Shown in pieces: positions 36,409 through 45,273 of a stretch of 64,000 nucleotides of DNA. The stretch lies in assembly GCF_014642635.1 (NCBI RefSeq), contig NZ_BMIQ01000003.1:63255-127254 (forward strand), read 5' to 3'. The notes below the pieces were generated by a model, which was not told where the DNA came from, made no database searches, and saw only the letters and a list, made by a program, of their open reading frames with translations. The translations under genes and the position numbers were made by a program. Source of the stretch: Aureimonas endophytica. GTDB lineage: Bacteria > Pseudomonadota > Alphaproteobacteria > Rhizobiales > Rhizobiaceae. How positions within the stretch are numbered: the stretch's first letter is position 1; every line of letters starts with the position of its first letter.

Positions 36409-37617
36409 TCAGAAGCTCTGGTGTCCGGTCGCCCGTTCGATCAGCTTGTCGATCGAGACGGCGAGGACGAGCAGGAGGCCGGTGACGATCAGTCGGACCT
36501 CGTTCTCCACGCCCATCAGGTTCAGGCCGTTGCTGACCGTGCCGATGACAAGGGCACCGAGTAGCGCTGCGTGGATCGATCCCCGGCCGCCGAAGAGGCT
36601 GACGCCGCCGATGACGGCTGCCGCGATGGACTCCAGCAGGAGGGTGCCGCCACCGACGCCGCCGCCGGAGAACACGCCGACGCCGAGGGTGCGGGAGGCC
36701 GCGATGACACCCGCCAGGGCCGCGATGCCGCCGGCGATGGCGAAGGCGGCCATCTTGATCCGCGGGACCTTGATGCCCGCGCGTCGGGCCGCTTCCTCGT
36801 TGTTCCCGACGGCGTAGAGGTACAGGCCGAACCGGGTGTTGTTGAGGATGTATCCGCCGATGCCGAGGAGGACCGCGAAGATCAGGACGATCAGGGGGAT
36901 GCCTTGATGGGCGGACAGGATCGCCACGACCACGGCTCCGAACGCGGCGGCGGAGGCGATCGGGACCACGACGGCGTTCATGAGGGAGACCTCGAGGCCG
37001 TTCTTCCGGCGACGGGCGACGTTCGATAGCACCAGGCCGGCGAAGGCGGCGATGCCGATGGCAAGAGCGAGCCAAGCCCAGACGCCGCTGATGTTCGTGA
37101 GCGCGATCTTCTCGATGCCCGTTTGCTGCAAGCCGTAGCGTGCGGTCGGAGGGAGTAGGATGAGTTGCAGGCCGTTCAGGGCGAGGCCGAGACCAAGCGT
37201 CACGACGAAGGACGGGACGCCGACGAAGGTCACCCAGCGCGCCGAGCAACTGCCGATGGCGGCGCCGACCAGGATGGCGAGGGGGATCGCGATCCACGGG
37301 GACAGACCGAACTCGACCACGAACTTGGCCATGAGAACCGAGGTCACGCCGTTGATGGCGGCGATCGAGAGGTCGATCTCCTTCACGAGGAGGACGAACA
37401 TCAGACCCAGGGCCATGATGCCCACCACCGTGCTCTGAAGCAGGAGGTTCGAGAGGTTCCGGGCGGTGAGGAACACGTCGCTCTGGGACGCGAAGAATAT
37501 GCCGAGCGCGACTAGGCCGATAACGATCGGAAGGGCGCGAAGGTCGTTGGCGAGCAGTTCACCGAAGCTCCGGCGCGGACGCTTCGCCGGCGCATCGAGG
37601 GTCATGGTAGTGGACAT
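36409..37617 (-). CDS. Sugar ABC transporter permease (XylH/FrcC-like)
   Basis: 402 residues with about ten predicted membrane segments. GLMFVLLVKEIDLSIAAING near 75-95 and NNEEAARRAGIKVPRIKM plus the GGVSLFGGRGSIHAALLGAL loop are standard BPD_transp_2 features of the carbohydrate-uptake-2 family. The ATG at 37617 starts MSTTMTLDAP; the longer frame is unlikely. It works with the ATPase 29 bp upstream and the XylF-like binding protein. Confidence 0.9.
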   Translation of the reverse strand: MSTTMTLDAPAKRPRRSFGELLANDLRALPIVIGLVALGIFFASQSDVFLTARNLSNLLLQSTVVGIMALGLMFVLLVKEIDLSIAAINGVTSVLMAKFVVEFGLSPWIAIPLAILVGAAIGSCSARWVTFVGVPSFVVTLGLGLALNGLQLILLPPTARYGLQQTGIEKIALTNISGVWAWLALAIGIAAFAGLVLSNVARRRKNGLEVSLMNAVVVPIASAAAFGAVVVAILSAHQGIPLIVLIFAVLLGIGGYILNNTRFGLYLYAVGNNEEAARRAGIKVPRIKMAAFAIAGGIAALAGVIAASRTLGVGVFSGGGVGGGTLLLESIAAAVIGGVSLFGGRGSIHAALLGALVIGTVSNGLNLMGVENEVRLIVTGLLLVLAVSIDKLIERATGHQSF

Positions 37618-37646
37618 CGGATTTACCTCGAAATGGGAAGCCGCGG

Positions 37647-38453
37647 TCAACCCGCGAGGTTGACGCCTTCGTTGCCGCCGACCATCGCGTTGACGACCTG
37701 CTCGCCGGTGACGTCCTTTGACTTGAAGCTGGCGCAGTTGGCGCCAAGGCGCATGACCTCGATGCGGTCGGTCGCGTTCACCACGAAATGGTGGATGTCG
37801 TGGCTGACGATGACGATGCCGAGCCCTTGGTCGGCCAGCGTCCGGATCAGCGTCGACACGCCTTCCGCGGCGGAGTGGCTGAGTGCTGCCGTCGGCTCAT
37901 CAAGGATGACGACCTTGGGCGTCTCGAGGATCGACCGGGCGATGGCGATGTTCTGGCGCTGGCCGCCCGACATCGCGCCGACGGGCCGCGTCAGGGAGAG
38001 GTTGCCGAGGCGCATTCGGGTGAGGAGCTCGCGGGCGCGGACCTCGCATTCCGCGCGCTTGATCCGTCCGCCGCCCCACCACGAGCCGGTCACCTCGCGC
38101 CCGAGGTACAAGTTCTGCACGGCGTCCAGGTTGCTGCAAAGCGAGAGGTCCTGGTAGACCGTCTGGATGCCGAGCGCGGTTGCGTCTGTCGGTTTCTTCA
38201 CGGTGACGGGCTTGCCCTCGAACAGGTACTCGCCCGAGTCCGCGGCATGGACGCCCGCCATCACCTTGACGAGGGTGGACTTGCCGGCGCCGTTGTCGCC
38301 GACGAGGGCGACGATCTCCCCCGGGTAGACCTCAACGGACGCGCCGCGCAGTGCGTGCAGGGAGCCGAAGTGCTTCTGGATGTTGCGGAGCGAGACAAGA
38401 GGGGTCCCGCGGCCCTGCGAAGCGGCAGGCCGTTCGGCGGTGAGTGCAGACAT
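37647..38453 (-). CDS. Sugar ABC transporter ATP-binding protein, single-domain (FrcA-like)
   Basis: 268 residues with one ABC domain: Walker A GDNGAGKST, Q-loop VYQDLSLCSN, signature MSGGQRQN and Walker B VVILDEPTAAL. Most carbohydrate-uptake-2 ATPases (XylG, RbsA) are ~500 residues with two ABC domains. This half-size form matches the rhizobial FrcA type, which presumably dimerises. Start ATG 38453, since the frame upstream of it has no similarity to the family. Confidence 0.9.
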   Translation of the reverse strand: MSALTAERPAASQGRGTPLVSLRNIQKHFGSLHALRGASVEVYPGEIVALVGDNGAGKSTLVKVMAGVHAADSGEYLFEGKPVTVKKPTDATALGIQTVYQDLSLCSNLDAVQNLYLGREVTGSWWGGGRIKRAECEVRARELLTRMRLGNLSLTRPVGAMSGGQRQNIAIARSILETPKVVILDEPTAALSHSAAEGVSTLIRTLADQGLGIVIVSHDIHHFVVNATDRIEVMRLGANCASFKSKDVTGEQVVNAMVGGNEGVNLAG

Positions 38454-38509
38454 GATCGATCCTCCCGAGATCCGGAAGGGCGGACGGCGGGGCCGTCCGC
38501 CCCCGTTGA

Positions 38510-39577
38510 TTACATGTTCGCCTTGCAGACCTCGGTGGTCTCGATGCCCTGGCAGATCTCCTTCCATGTCCAGACACCCTTCTTGACCACCTCACCGAGG
38601 TTGTCCTTCGTGATGTTCTCGACGGGCAGGAGAATGGCCGGCACGTCCATGTACTGGTTGTTGACCTTGCCGTTGACGAGGTCCGCGGGGACGCCCTTGC
38701 CGTCGAGGACGGCGGTGGCGACCTTGGCGGCCTCCGTCGCCTCGACCTTGAGGTCCTTCAGGACCGAGTTGTCCTGCCACCCTTGCGCGACGTAGCGGAG
38801 CGCCTCCACGGTCGCGTCCTGGCCGCCCGTGACGAGCTTGTCGCCGGGCTTGAAGCCCTGGCTAAGGAGGGCCGCAACGGAGCCGCCCGTCGTGCCGTCG
38901 TTCATTCCGATGAAGACGTCGACATCGCCGCCGTTCTTGGTCAGGCAGTCCTCGGCGAACGACTGGGCGAGCGTCGGGTCCCAATTCTGCGTGTACTGCT
39001 CGCAGACGACCTTGACCTTCCCGGAGTCGATCAGCGGCTTGAGAAACTCGTTCTGGCCTTTCTCGTACTGCCCGGTGCCGTACTCACCCTGGTTGCCCTT
39101 GACGCGGGCGACCTTGACGGGGGTTTTGTCCATCTTCCCGATCAGCTCGGCGGCGCGCTTGCCCTGGGCCTGGCCGACCGCGAGGGAGTCGAACACGACG
39201 TGCGCCTCGGCCTTCCCGCCGACGGCATCGTGGTCGTAGAGGACGACCGGCACGCCGGCCGCCTGGGCCGCGGCCAAGCCGCCGGCCACGAGGTTGGCGT
39301 CGGCCGAGGTCAGGAGGATGAGGTTCGCGCCCTGCGTGATGGCGTCCTCGATCTGCTTCTGCTGCTGCTGCGGGTCGCCCTGAGCGTTCTGAACGGTGAT
39401 CTGCGCGTCCGGGCGCATCTCATTCATCGCCGCCACGAAGAACGGCGCGTCACGGCTCTCGAAGCGGATCGTCGTGGTGTTCGGAAGAAGGAAGAAGACC
39501 TTCTCCGCGGCCTGCGCGTGGACCGCGCCGGCCAATGCAGCTGTCGAAACCAGGAATGCGGTGAGTAGGCCCTTCAT
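38510..39577 (-). CDS. Periplasmic sugar-binding protein (XylF-like)
   Basis: 355 residues. A signal peptide MKGLLTAFLVSTAALAGAV ends near AQA-AE. The mature part is a periplasmic-binding-protein-1 fold with GDPQQQQKQIEDAITQGAN, YDHDAVGG and MNDGTTGG, as in D-xylose/ribose-type binding proteins. GGGAGGATG precedes the ATG at 39577. It is the first gene of the twelve-gene minus-strand run and feeds the permease/ATPase pair. The ligand may be a pentose, a cyclitol or another polyol. Confidence 0.9.
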   Translation of the reverse strand: MKGLLTAFLVSTAALAGAVHAQAAEKVFFLLPNTTTIRFESRDAPFFVAAMNEMRPDAQITVQNAQGDPQQQQKQIEDAITQGANLILLTSADANLVAGGLAAAQAAGVPVVLYDHDAVGGKAEAHVVFDSLAVGQAQGKRAAELIGKMDKTPVKVARVKGNQGEYGTGQYEKGQNEFLKPLIDSGKVKVVCEQYTQNWDPTLAQSFAEDCLTKNGGDVDVFIGMNDGTTGGSVAALLSQGFKPGDKLVTGGQDATVEALRYVAQGWQDNSVLKDLKVEATEAAKVATAVLDGKGVPADLVNGKVNNQYMDVPAILLPVENITKDNLGEVVKKGVWTWKEICQGIETTEVCKANM

Positions 39578-39717
39578 GACATCATCCTCCCAGTAGAATG
39601 TCGGTGATCGGCAGATCGTGGGCCACGGGACGTGGCGACACGGATTGCCTAACATTCACTCTACGTGAGACAAAGAAGCCGATCTGGGAAACATTATTGC
39701 GCCAAACGCAAAAAGCG
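39578..39717 (-). promoter_or_regulatory. Leader region of the sugar/aromatic operon
   Basis: 140 bp between the LysR stop and the binding-protein start. It contains a 13-bp inverted repeat, CCACG-GGA-CGTGG, at 39623-39635, and an AT-rich segment near 39645-39700. The repeat is a candidate regulator site. Whether the operon has its own promoter here or reads through from the LysR gene cannot be told. Confidence 0.4.
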
Positions 39718-40632
39718 TCAGGCCGTCCAAAGGGTCTCGAAGTCGTTCAGACGGAAGCGCTCGACGAGGAAGTCGATGAAGAGCCGCGTCCTTACGGGGA
39801 CGAAGGACTTGCTGGGATAGGCGACGTTCATGGTCAGCCGCGGCAGGTCCCAATCATCGAGGACCCGTACCAGCCGCCCCGCGTCGAGGTCGTTTTGGAT
39901 GATGTATGTAGGCTGAGCCAGGATCCCGAGCCCGTCACGGGCGGCCTGACAGATCAACTGCCCGTCGTTGGCGACAATCGCACCTTCGACTTTGACTGCG
40001 ACCGTCTCGTCGGCACGGCGGAAGCTGAACTCGTTCCAGTTGTCCGCCAAGGTGTAGAGGATGAGGTCATGATTGACGAGATCGCGTGGGTGTTCAGGCG
40101 CGCCCCGTTCGGCAAGGTAGTCCGGCGAAGCGGCTAGGAGGCGGCGGGTTTCTCCCAAGCGTCGGATCGTGATCGAGCTGTCGGCCTCCACCCTGCGGGT
40201 GCGGATTGCAAGGTCGAGCCCGTTCTCGATGATGTCGTAGTAGCGGTTCGAGGAGACGATCTCGATCGACAATGCCGGGTAGAGCCGCCTGAACTGTGCG
40301 ACGACAGGCATCAGGTGCAGGAGAGAGAAAGACAGGGACGCCCCGACGCGGAGCCGTCCAGTTGGGGCATGCGAGCGGGCTGTGACATTGGCTTCCGCAG
40401 CCGCCCAAGTCGAAAGGAGATCTCTTGCATCGGAGAGAAGGGCTTCACCTTCGCTCGTCAGGCTTAGTTGGCGGGTCGATCGTTGGATAAGCCGTGCACC
40501 AAGGCGCGACTCGAGGCTCATGAGGTGCCGGCTGACGCCGGATACCGAAAGGTCAAGCGCATTCGCCGCCTGCGTCATGCTCCGCTCTTCGGCGATCGCG
40601 ACGAAAACCTGAAACTCGGTCCAGCGATCCAT
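39718..40632 (-). CDS. LysR-family transcriptional regulator
   Basis: 304 residues. The N-terminal winged helix-turn-helix (MTQAANALDLSVSGVSRHLMSLESRLGA) is followed by a LysR substrate-binding domain (~90-295). It lies upstream of, and on the same strand as, the sugar/aromatic operon, where a divergent arrangement is more common for LysR genes. It may still control that operon or itself. The ligand is unknown. Confidence 0.88.
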   Translation of the reverse strand: MDRWTEFQVFVAIAEERSMTQAANALDLSVSGVSRHLMSLESRLGARLIQRSTRQLSLTSEGEALLSDARDLLSTWAAAEANVTARSHAPTGRLRVGASLSFSLLHLMPVVAQFRRLYPALSIEIVSSNRYYDIIENGLDLAIRTRRVEADSSITIRRLGETRRLLAASPDYLAERGAPEHPRDLVNHDLILYTLADNWNEFSFRRADETVAVKVEGAIVANDGQLICQAARDGLGILAQPTYIIQNDLDAGRLVRVLDDWDLPRLTMNVAYPSKSFVPVRTRLFIDFLVERFRLNDFETLWTA

Positions 40633-41436
40633 TTTCTGCCTTCAAGGGAGATTTGTCTTTGGCCTCAGTTTCTATCCTCATCTACAGTGCAGCAAGCGAA
40701 ACGTAATCCATTCAATAGCTCGCATCGCACGACCACCGTCATCCGATGTTCTGGATCGATCCGGCTGCATACTACACGTGAGGATTGGGCCGGAAGCTGC
40801 CTGTCCGCTTCGAGGACACATTGGCGGAAAGCTGACGTTCGGCAAACGACCCTTCTGCGCCATTGAAGCCTCTCTGAACGCTTGCCTGAAGCGGACATCG
40901 GCACCGCAAGCCCATCTTGATGCGGAACTCATCCGAGAACTCAGAGACACCGGCCTGTATCGTTCCCAATAGGAGGCGAGGCTGGTTTTCAGCCCGTAGC
41001 GCTCCAACTGTGTCGCATGCCAGATGATCGGCTTTGTTGGATCGGGTGCGAGCTGAGTTGGCTCGCGTCGAGCGAGCGACAGACGCCCATGTGGCCAAGC
41101 GCGATTTCTGCCTCGAGCACTCGCCGACCGTCGCGGACATCAGGCAGTGGGTGGATACCAGGTCAACCTCTGCGAGCAGTGTCTGCGCGTCGTCTTTGGT
41201 AAATTTCGCGCCGACGACGAGTTGGACAACCGCGGCATATGACAGCGGCAGCATACTGGCTGCACGGCGGATCGCCTGAACCGAGTTCAAAGCACCCGCG
41301 TTCGCGTAACCAGCCCTATCATGTGCTTTGTCTTCGGCTGCTGCGCATTTCGGAACCCTTCCGAGAACTCTCGCTTGTCGTTGAAGGCATGCCCCGCCAC
41401 GCACTGCGAGGGCCGGGAAGATCCGGAGACAACGCG
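40633..41436. other. Gene-free 0.8-kb stretch with dispersed-repeat motifs
   Basis: Open frames here are short, differ in codon use from neighbouring genes and match nothing I recognise. The stretch contains GTCCGCTT (40803-40810) and AAGCGGAC (40889-40896), the same octamers that form hairpins at 8559-8594 and 51902-51935. It looks like eroded, repeat-derived intergenic DNA. The promoter for the catalase-like gene should lie near its end. Confidence 0.4.
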
Positions 41437-42525
41437 ATGACCCGTCCACCCCTTCCCTTCAGCCCTGACGTCGAGCAGCCGAGCGAGGGCGAGCAGAAGA
41501 CGATCGACGGCATCATCCAGGGGATGACCCAGCAGTCCGAGACGGTAGAGGACCGCGAGCACCATGCCGTGCGCGCCAGCCACGCCAAGTCGACGGCCCT
41601 TGCCGTGGGAACGCTGGAGATCCCGGAGGATCTGCCGCCTGAGTTAGCTCAGGGTCTGTTCGCCCGTCCCGGCATCCATCCCGTCGCGGTTCGCTTCGCG
41701 CAGGGCCCAGGCGAGCGGCTCGGCGACCGCGTGTCGACGCATCGTGGCCTGTCGATCAAGGTCTTTGGCGTGCCCGGCGAGAAGCTGCCCGACCACACCA
41801 CGGAAACACAGGACTTCGTTCTGGCCAGCGGCACAACCTTTCCATCCGGCACGGCAGAGGGCTTCCTGCGCGACGGCACGATGATCGGGAAGGCTACGGG
41901 GTTGCCAGAAGGGGCTAAGAGCGCCGTCGCCTCCCTGGCGCGCAATTTCAATCGTGTGCTGCATGCCTTTGGCACCGAAAGCGCAAAGGCGGACTTCTTC
42001 GGCCATCCCTTCTCGCATCCGCTGGCCGAGCCCTATTACAGTCAGGCGCCGATCCGCTTCGGCGATTATGTCGCCAAGCTCGGTGCCTTCCCGGTCTCGC
42101 CGGCGCAGGACGCCTTAAAGGACTGGCGGCTCGATCCGAAGGAGGACGAAGATGGTTTCCGCCACGCCACCGTCGACCACTTCCGAACCAACGAGGTCGT
42201 GTTCGAACTGCGGGCCCAGCTCTGGCGCGACGCCGACAGTCAGCCGATCGAGGATGCCTCGGTGGAGTGGTCGGAGGACACAAGCCCCTTCGTCGCCGTC
42301 GCCAGGATCCGCCTGCCGGCACAGGACGCTTACAGCGCCGCACGCCAGCGGTACTTCGACGAGGCGATGACCTTCCGCCCGGCTCACAGCCTTGCGGCCC
42401 ACCGGCCGCTCGGCTCGGTGATGCGAGCCCGTCTCCAGGTCTACCAAGCGCTGTCCGAGTTCCGGCACCGCGAGAACGGCATCCCGGAAGAGAACCCGGC
42501 AACGATCGACGCCATCCCTGTCTGA
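41437..42525 (+). CDS. Catalase-like heme protein (y4iL-like), copy 1
   Basis: 362 residues, far shorter than a true catalase (~480+), with the catalase core: a distal His in HAVRASHAKS, then RFAQGPG, STHRGLSIKVFGVPGE and the TQDFVLAS segment. It belongs to the catalase-like heme-binding proteins similar to rhizobial y4iL, whose activity is poorly defined (possibly peroxide or organic peroxide handling). GGAG about 8 nt before ATG 41437 and the equal length of the second copy support this start. Confidence 0.82.
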   Translation: MTRPPLPFSPDVEQPSEGEQKTIDGIIQGMTQQSETVEDREHHAVRASHAKSTALAVGTLEIPEDLPPELAQGLFARPGIHPVAVRFAQGPGERLGDRVSTHRGLSIKVFGVPGEKLPDHTTETQDFVLASGTTFPSGTAEGFLRDGTMIGKATGLPEGAKSAVASLARNFNRVLHAFGTESAKADFFGHPFSHPLAEPYYSQAPIRFGDYVAKLGAFPVSPAQDALKDWRLDPKEDEDGFRHATVDHFRTNEVVFELRAQLWRDADSQPIEDASVEWSEDTSPFVAVARIRLPAQDAYSAARQRYFDEAMTFRPAHSLAAHRPLGSVMRARLQVYQALSEFRHRENGIPEENPATIDAIPV

Positions 42526-42701
42526 CGGCACGGGGCCTATCGTGTTGGCGCTGCCGTTCTTCTGGAGTGGCGTCGTAATCGGCGCTCGGCCTCCTATGAC
42601 GGCCGCCGTCATACAGGAACTTGGTCAGGTGGGCGTCGTTCATCGGCTCAGTGCGCCACTGACCGCAATGTCAGTGCCACAGGAACCTCACAGGACCATC
42701 G

Positions 42702-43271
42702 ATGACCTTATCCAATCGCAGAATCGCCATCCTCGTCTCGCCGCGTGGCACGGAGGATCCAGAGTTCGCCAAACCCAAGTCGGCGGTGGAAGCCGCAGGC
42801 GCAGCCGTCACGGTCATCAGCCTGACGAAGGACGACGCCAAGACCGTCAACAACGACCTTGATCCCGGCTCGACCTATACGGTCGACAAGGCGATCGATG
42901 AGGTGTCGGCCGCCGACTTTGACGGACTGGTCGTTCCTGGCGGTTGCGTCGGTGCGGACACGCTGCGCGGCGATGCAAAGATTGTCTCGTTCGTCCGGGA
43001 CTTCTTCGCGGCAGGCAAGCCGGTCGGCGTCATATGCCACGGACCGTGGGTCCTCGTGGAGGCCGGCGTCGTCAAGGGCCGAACCCTGACGGCATACCCG
43101 ACGCTGAAGACCGACATCGAGAACGCGGGCGGCACGTTCGTCGACCGAGAGGTCGTGACAGATCAAGGCCTCGTGACGAGCCGCAACCCCGACGATCTGC
43201 CCGCCTTCTGCGCCAAGATCGTCGAGGAGTTCGAGGAAGGTCGGCACCCGGCCCAGGCGAGGAGCGCCTGA
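42702..43271 (+). CDS. DJ-1/PfpI family protein (YhbO-like)
   Basis: 189 residues with RRIAILVSPRGTEDPEF, DGLVVPGGCVGADTLR and the nucleophile-elbow motif VICHGPWVLVEAG (catalytic Cys followed by His). This is the PfpI/YhbO branch, linked to stress protection and repair of glycated molecules. Its stop shares bases with the following SDR start (TGATG), so the two are coupled. Confidence 0.9.
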   Translation: MTLSNRRIAILVSPRGTEDPEFAKPKSAVEAAGAAVTVISLTKDDAKTVNNDLDPGSTYTVDKAIDEVSAADFDGLVVPGGCVGADTLRGDAKIVSFVRDFFAAGKPVGVICHGPWVLVEAGVVKGRTLTAYPTLKTDIENAGGTFVDREVVTDQGLVTSRNPDDLPAFCAKIVEEFEEGRHPAQARSA

Positions 43272-44044
43272 TGTCAGCCGCCATGTCGAGGTTTCAAGGC
43301 AAGGTCGTTGTCGTGACTGGCGGTGCGTCCGGCATTGGTGAAGCGGTTGCCAAGCGCTTCGCCTCCGAGGGTGCGAGCGTCTTGCTGGCCGACAAGGATG
43401 TCGATGGCTTGAAACGGGTGGCCGGGGAGATCGGCGTGCACGCCGCAACGCGAGAGACCGACGTTTCGGATGAGGCAGCCTGCGAGGCGCTCGTCGCCTT
43501 CGCAGTGGAGCGCTTCGGCCGGATCGACGTTGTCGTCAACGATGCCGGTGTCGACCACTTGGCCCGGATTGACGAGGGTCCTTTCTCGGACTTCACGAGG
43601 GTCATCGAGACCGACCTCTACGGCGTCGTCCACATAAGCCGGGCCGCCATCGCCGAACTCCGAAAGACGAAAGGCACGGTCATCAACGTGTCCTCCGCGT
43701 CCGGTCTCGGGGGCGACTGGAACCATGCGGCCTATTGCGCGGCCAAGGGCGCCGTCACCAACTTCACGCGCGCCTTCGCCATGGACGAGGCCAAGAACGG
43801 CGTGCGGGTCAACGCGGTGAACCCCTCGCTGACCTACACGCCCTTTACCGAGGGCATGAAGGAGCAGCCTGACCTCGTCGCGAAGTTCGAGGAACGCATT
43901 CCCATGGGACGGGGCGCCGAGGTCGATGACATCTCGGGCGTAGTCGCGTTCCTGGCAAGCGAGGATGCTCGTTATATCACGGGCGTGAACCTTCCCGTGG
44001 ATGGTGGCCTCTCCGCCTCGAATGGCCAACCGGCCTTGAGCTGA
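43271..44044 (+). CDS. Short-chain dehydrogenase/reductase
   Basis: 257 residues, a classical SDR. Cofactor motif TGGASGIG (~15-22), NDAG (~92-95), catalytic Ser in NVSSASG, YxxxK as YCAAKGAV, and a C-terminal ITGVNLPVDGG. It should use NAD(H) or NADP(H) to interconvert an alcohol and a carbonyl. Translationally coupled to the PfpI-like gene. Substrate unknown. Confidence 0.92.
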   Translation: MSAAMSRFQGKVVVVTGGASGIGEAVAKRFASEGASVLLADKDVDGLKRVAGEIGVHAATRETDVSDEAACEALVAFAVERFGRIDVVVNDAGVDHLARIDEGPFSDFTRVIETDLYGVVHISRAAIAELRKTKGTVINVSSASGLGGDWNHAAYCAAKGAVTNFTRAFAMDEAKNGVRVNAVNPSLTYTPFTEGMKEQPDLVAKFEERIPMGRGAEVDDISGVVAFLASEDARYITGVNLPVDGGLSASNGQPALS

Positions 44045-44052
44045 CATCCATC

Positions 44053-44074
44053 AGGGCCGGCTTCGGTCGGCCCT
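44053..44074 (+). terminator. TTCG-tetraloop hairpin after the SDR gene
   Basis: A 22-nt hairpin with a 9-bp stem (one G-T pair) capped by a TTCG tetraloop, 8 bp after the SDR stop and followed by CTCCTC. It looks like a stable terminator or partial terminator before the second catalase-like gene. Confidence 0.55.
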
Positions 44075-44181
44075 CTCCTCGTATACCCATGGCGACGTTC
44101 TCGCCGATGTTTTCCCGGCCAACAGGAACCTCGCAGCTCACCACGCCTTCTCCCTTTCGATTTTCAGAAAGGCTCAAATTC

Positions 44182-45273
44182 ATGGTCGTTGCCCCACCCG
44201 TTCGTTTCTCGTCGTCCGTCGAACGGGTCCTGCCCGACGAGGCCGAGACCATCGCCAAGCTGAACGAGACGTTCGACACGATTTTGGAGACCACCGCCAA
44301 GGACTACGGACACGCCGTCCGCTCGGTCCATGCGAAGGCGCATGGTATCCTCGAGGGGACGATGCGAATCGAGAGCGGCCTGCCTCCAGAGCTTACACAG
44401 GGCCTCTTCGCCAAGCCGGGCGAGCACAAGGTCTTCATGCGCATCTCCACTAATGCAGGTGACATCCTCCCCGATGCCATCAGCCTTCCCCGCGGCCTGG
44501 CGCTCAAGGTACTCGATGTCGAGGGCGAACGGCTGCCCGGCGCGGAAGGCACGACGCAGGATTTCATCATGGTCAACGGCCCGGTTTTCCAGGCCAAGAC
44601 CGCGGCCGACTTCCACGGCAATCTCAAGATGCTGGCCGGCACCACCGACAAGCTGGAGGGGACGAAGACGGTCATGTCCTCGGTTCTGCGCGGCGTGAAC
44701 AAGGCCTTGGAAGCGGTCGGGGTCGAAAGCCCGAAGCTACAGTCTCTCGGCGGTGCTCCGAATGTCGACCCGCTGGGCGAGACCTACTACAGCGTCACAC
44801 CCTTCCGATACGGCGACTACATCGCCAAGTTCTCGATCGCGCCCGTCTCGCAGGACCTCACCGAACTGACTGGACGCGAGATCGACGCGAGCGAAAACGA
44901 AAACGCCATCCGCGATACCATCCGGGCTGAGATGCAGGGCATCCGTGGGCGATGGGAATTGCGGGTGCAGCTTTGCCGCGACCTCGAGAAGCAGCCCGTC
45001 GAGGATCCGATGGTGGAGTGGAAGGAGGACGAAGCGCCGTTCCAAACCGTCGCCACCATCACCGTCGAACCGCAGGACAGTTGGGCACCCGAACGCGTTC
45101 AAGCGGTCAATGAAGAAATGCGCTTCGGCATCTGGACCGGGCTCGCCGCCCATCAGCCGCTCGGCAATATCAACCGGGCTCGCAAATCTCCCTACAAGCA
45201 TTCTGCCGAGTTCCGGGAGCGATTCAACGGTTGCCCGATTCACGAGCCGTCGGCCAGGAAGATCGGCGCGTGA
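44182..45273 (+). CDS. Catalase-like heme protein (y4iL-like), copy 2
   Basis: 363 residues and a paralogue of the protein at 41437-42525. Shared features include a distal His in HAVRSVHAKAHG, GLPPELTQGLFAKPGEHKV, SLPRGLALKVLDVEGE, TTQDFIMVNGPVF and ETYYSVTPFRYGDYIAK. ATG 44182, not the earlier in-frame ATG at 44089, gives the same length as copy 1 and follows GAAAGG. The pair brackets the PfpI-like and SDR genes. Function is probably oxidative stress defence, but no enzymatic activity is established for this branch. Confidence 0.82.
   Translation: MVVAPPVRFSSSVERVLPDEAETIAKLNETFDTILETTAKDYGHAVRSVHAKAHGILEGTMRIESGLPPELTQGLFAKPGEHKVFMRISTNAGDILPDAISLPRGLALKVLDVEGERLPGAEGTTQDFIMVNGPVFQAKTAADFHGNLKMLAGTTDKLEGTKTVMSSVLRGVNKALEAVGVESPKLQSLGGAPNVDPLGETYYSVTPFRYGDYIAKFSIAPVSQDLTELTGREIDASENENAIRDTIRAEMQGIRGRWELRVQLCRDLEKQPVEDPMVEWKEDEAPFQTVATITVEPQDSWAPERVQAVNEEMRFGIWTGLAAHQPLGNINRARKSPYKHSAEFRERFNGCPIHEPSARKIGA

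Noticed and set aside
40772-41449. 225-codon minus-strand frame in the gap before the first catalase-like gene
   Set aside because: Codon use is unlike neighbouring genes, it contains dispersed-repeat sequence and overlaps the start of a clear gene. No motif was recognised.
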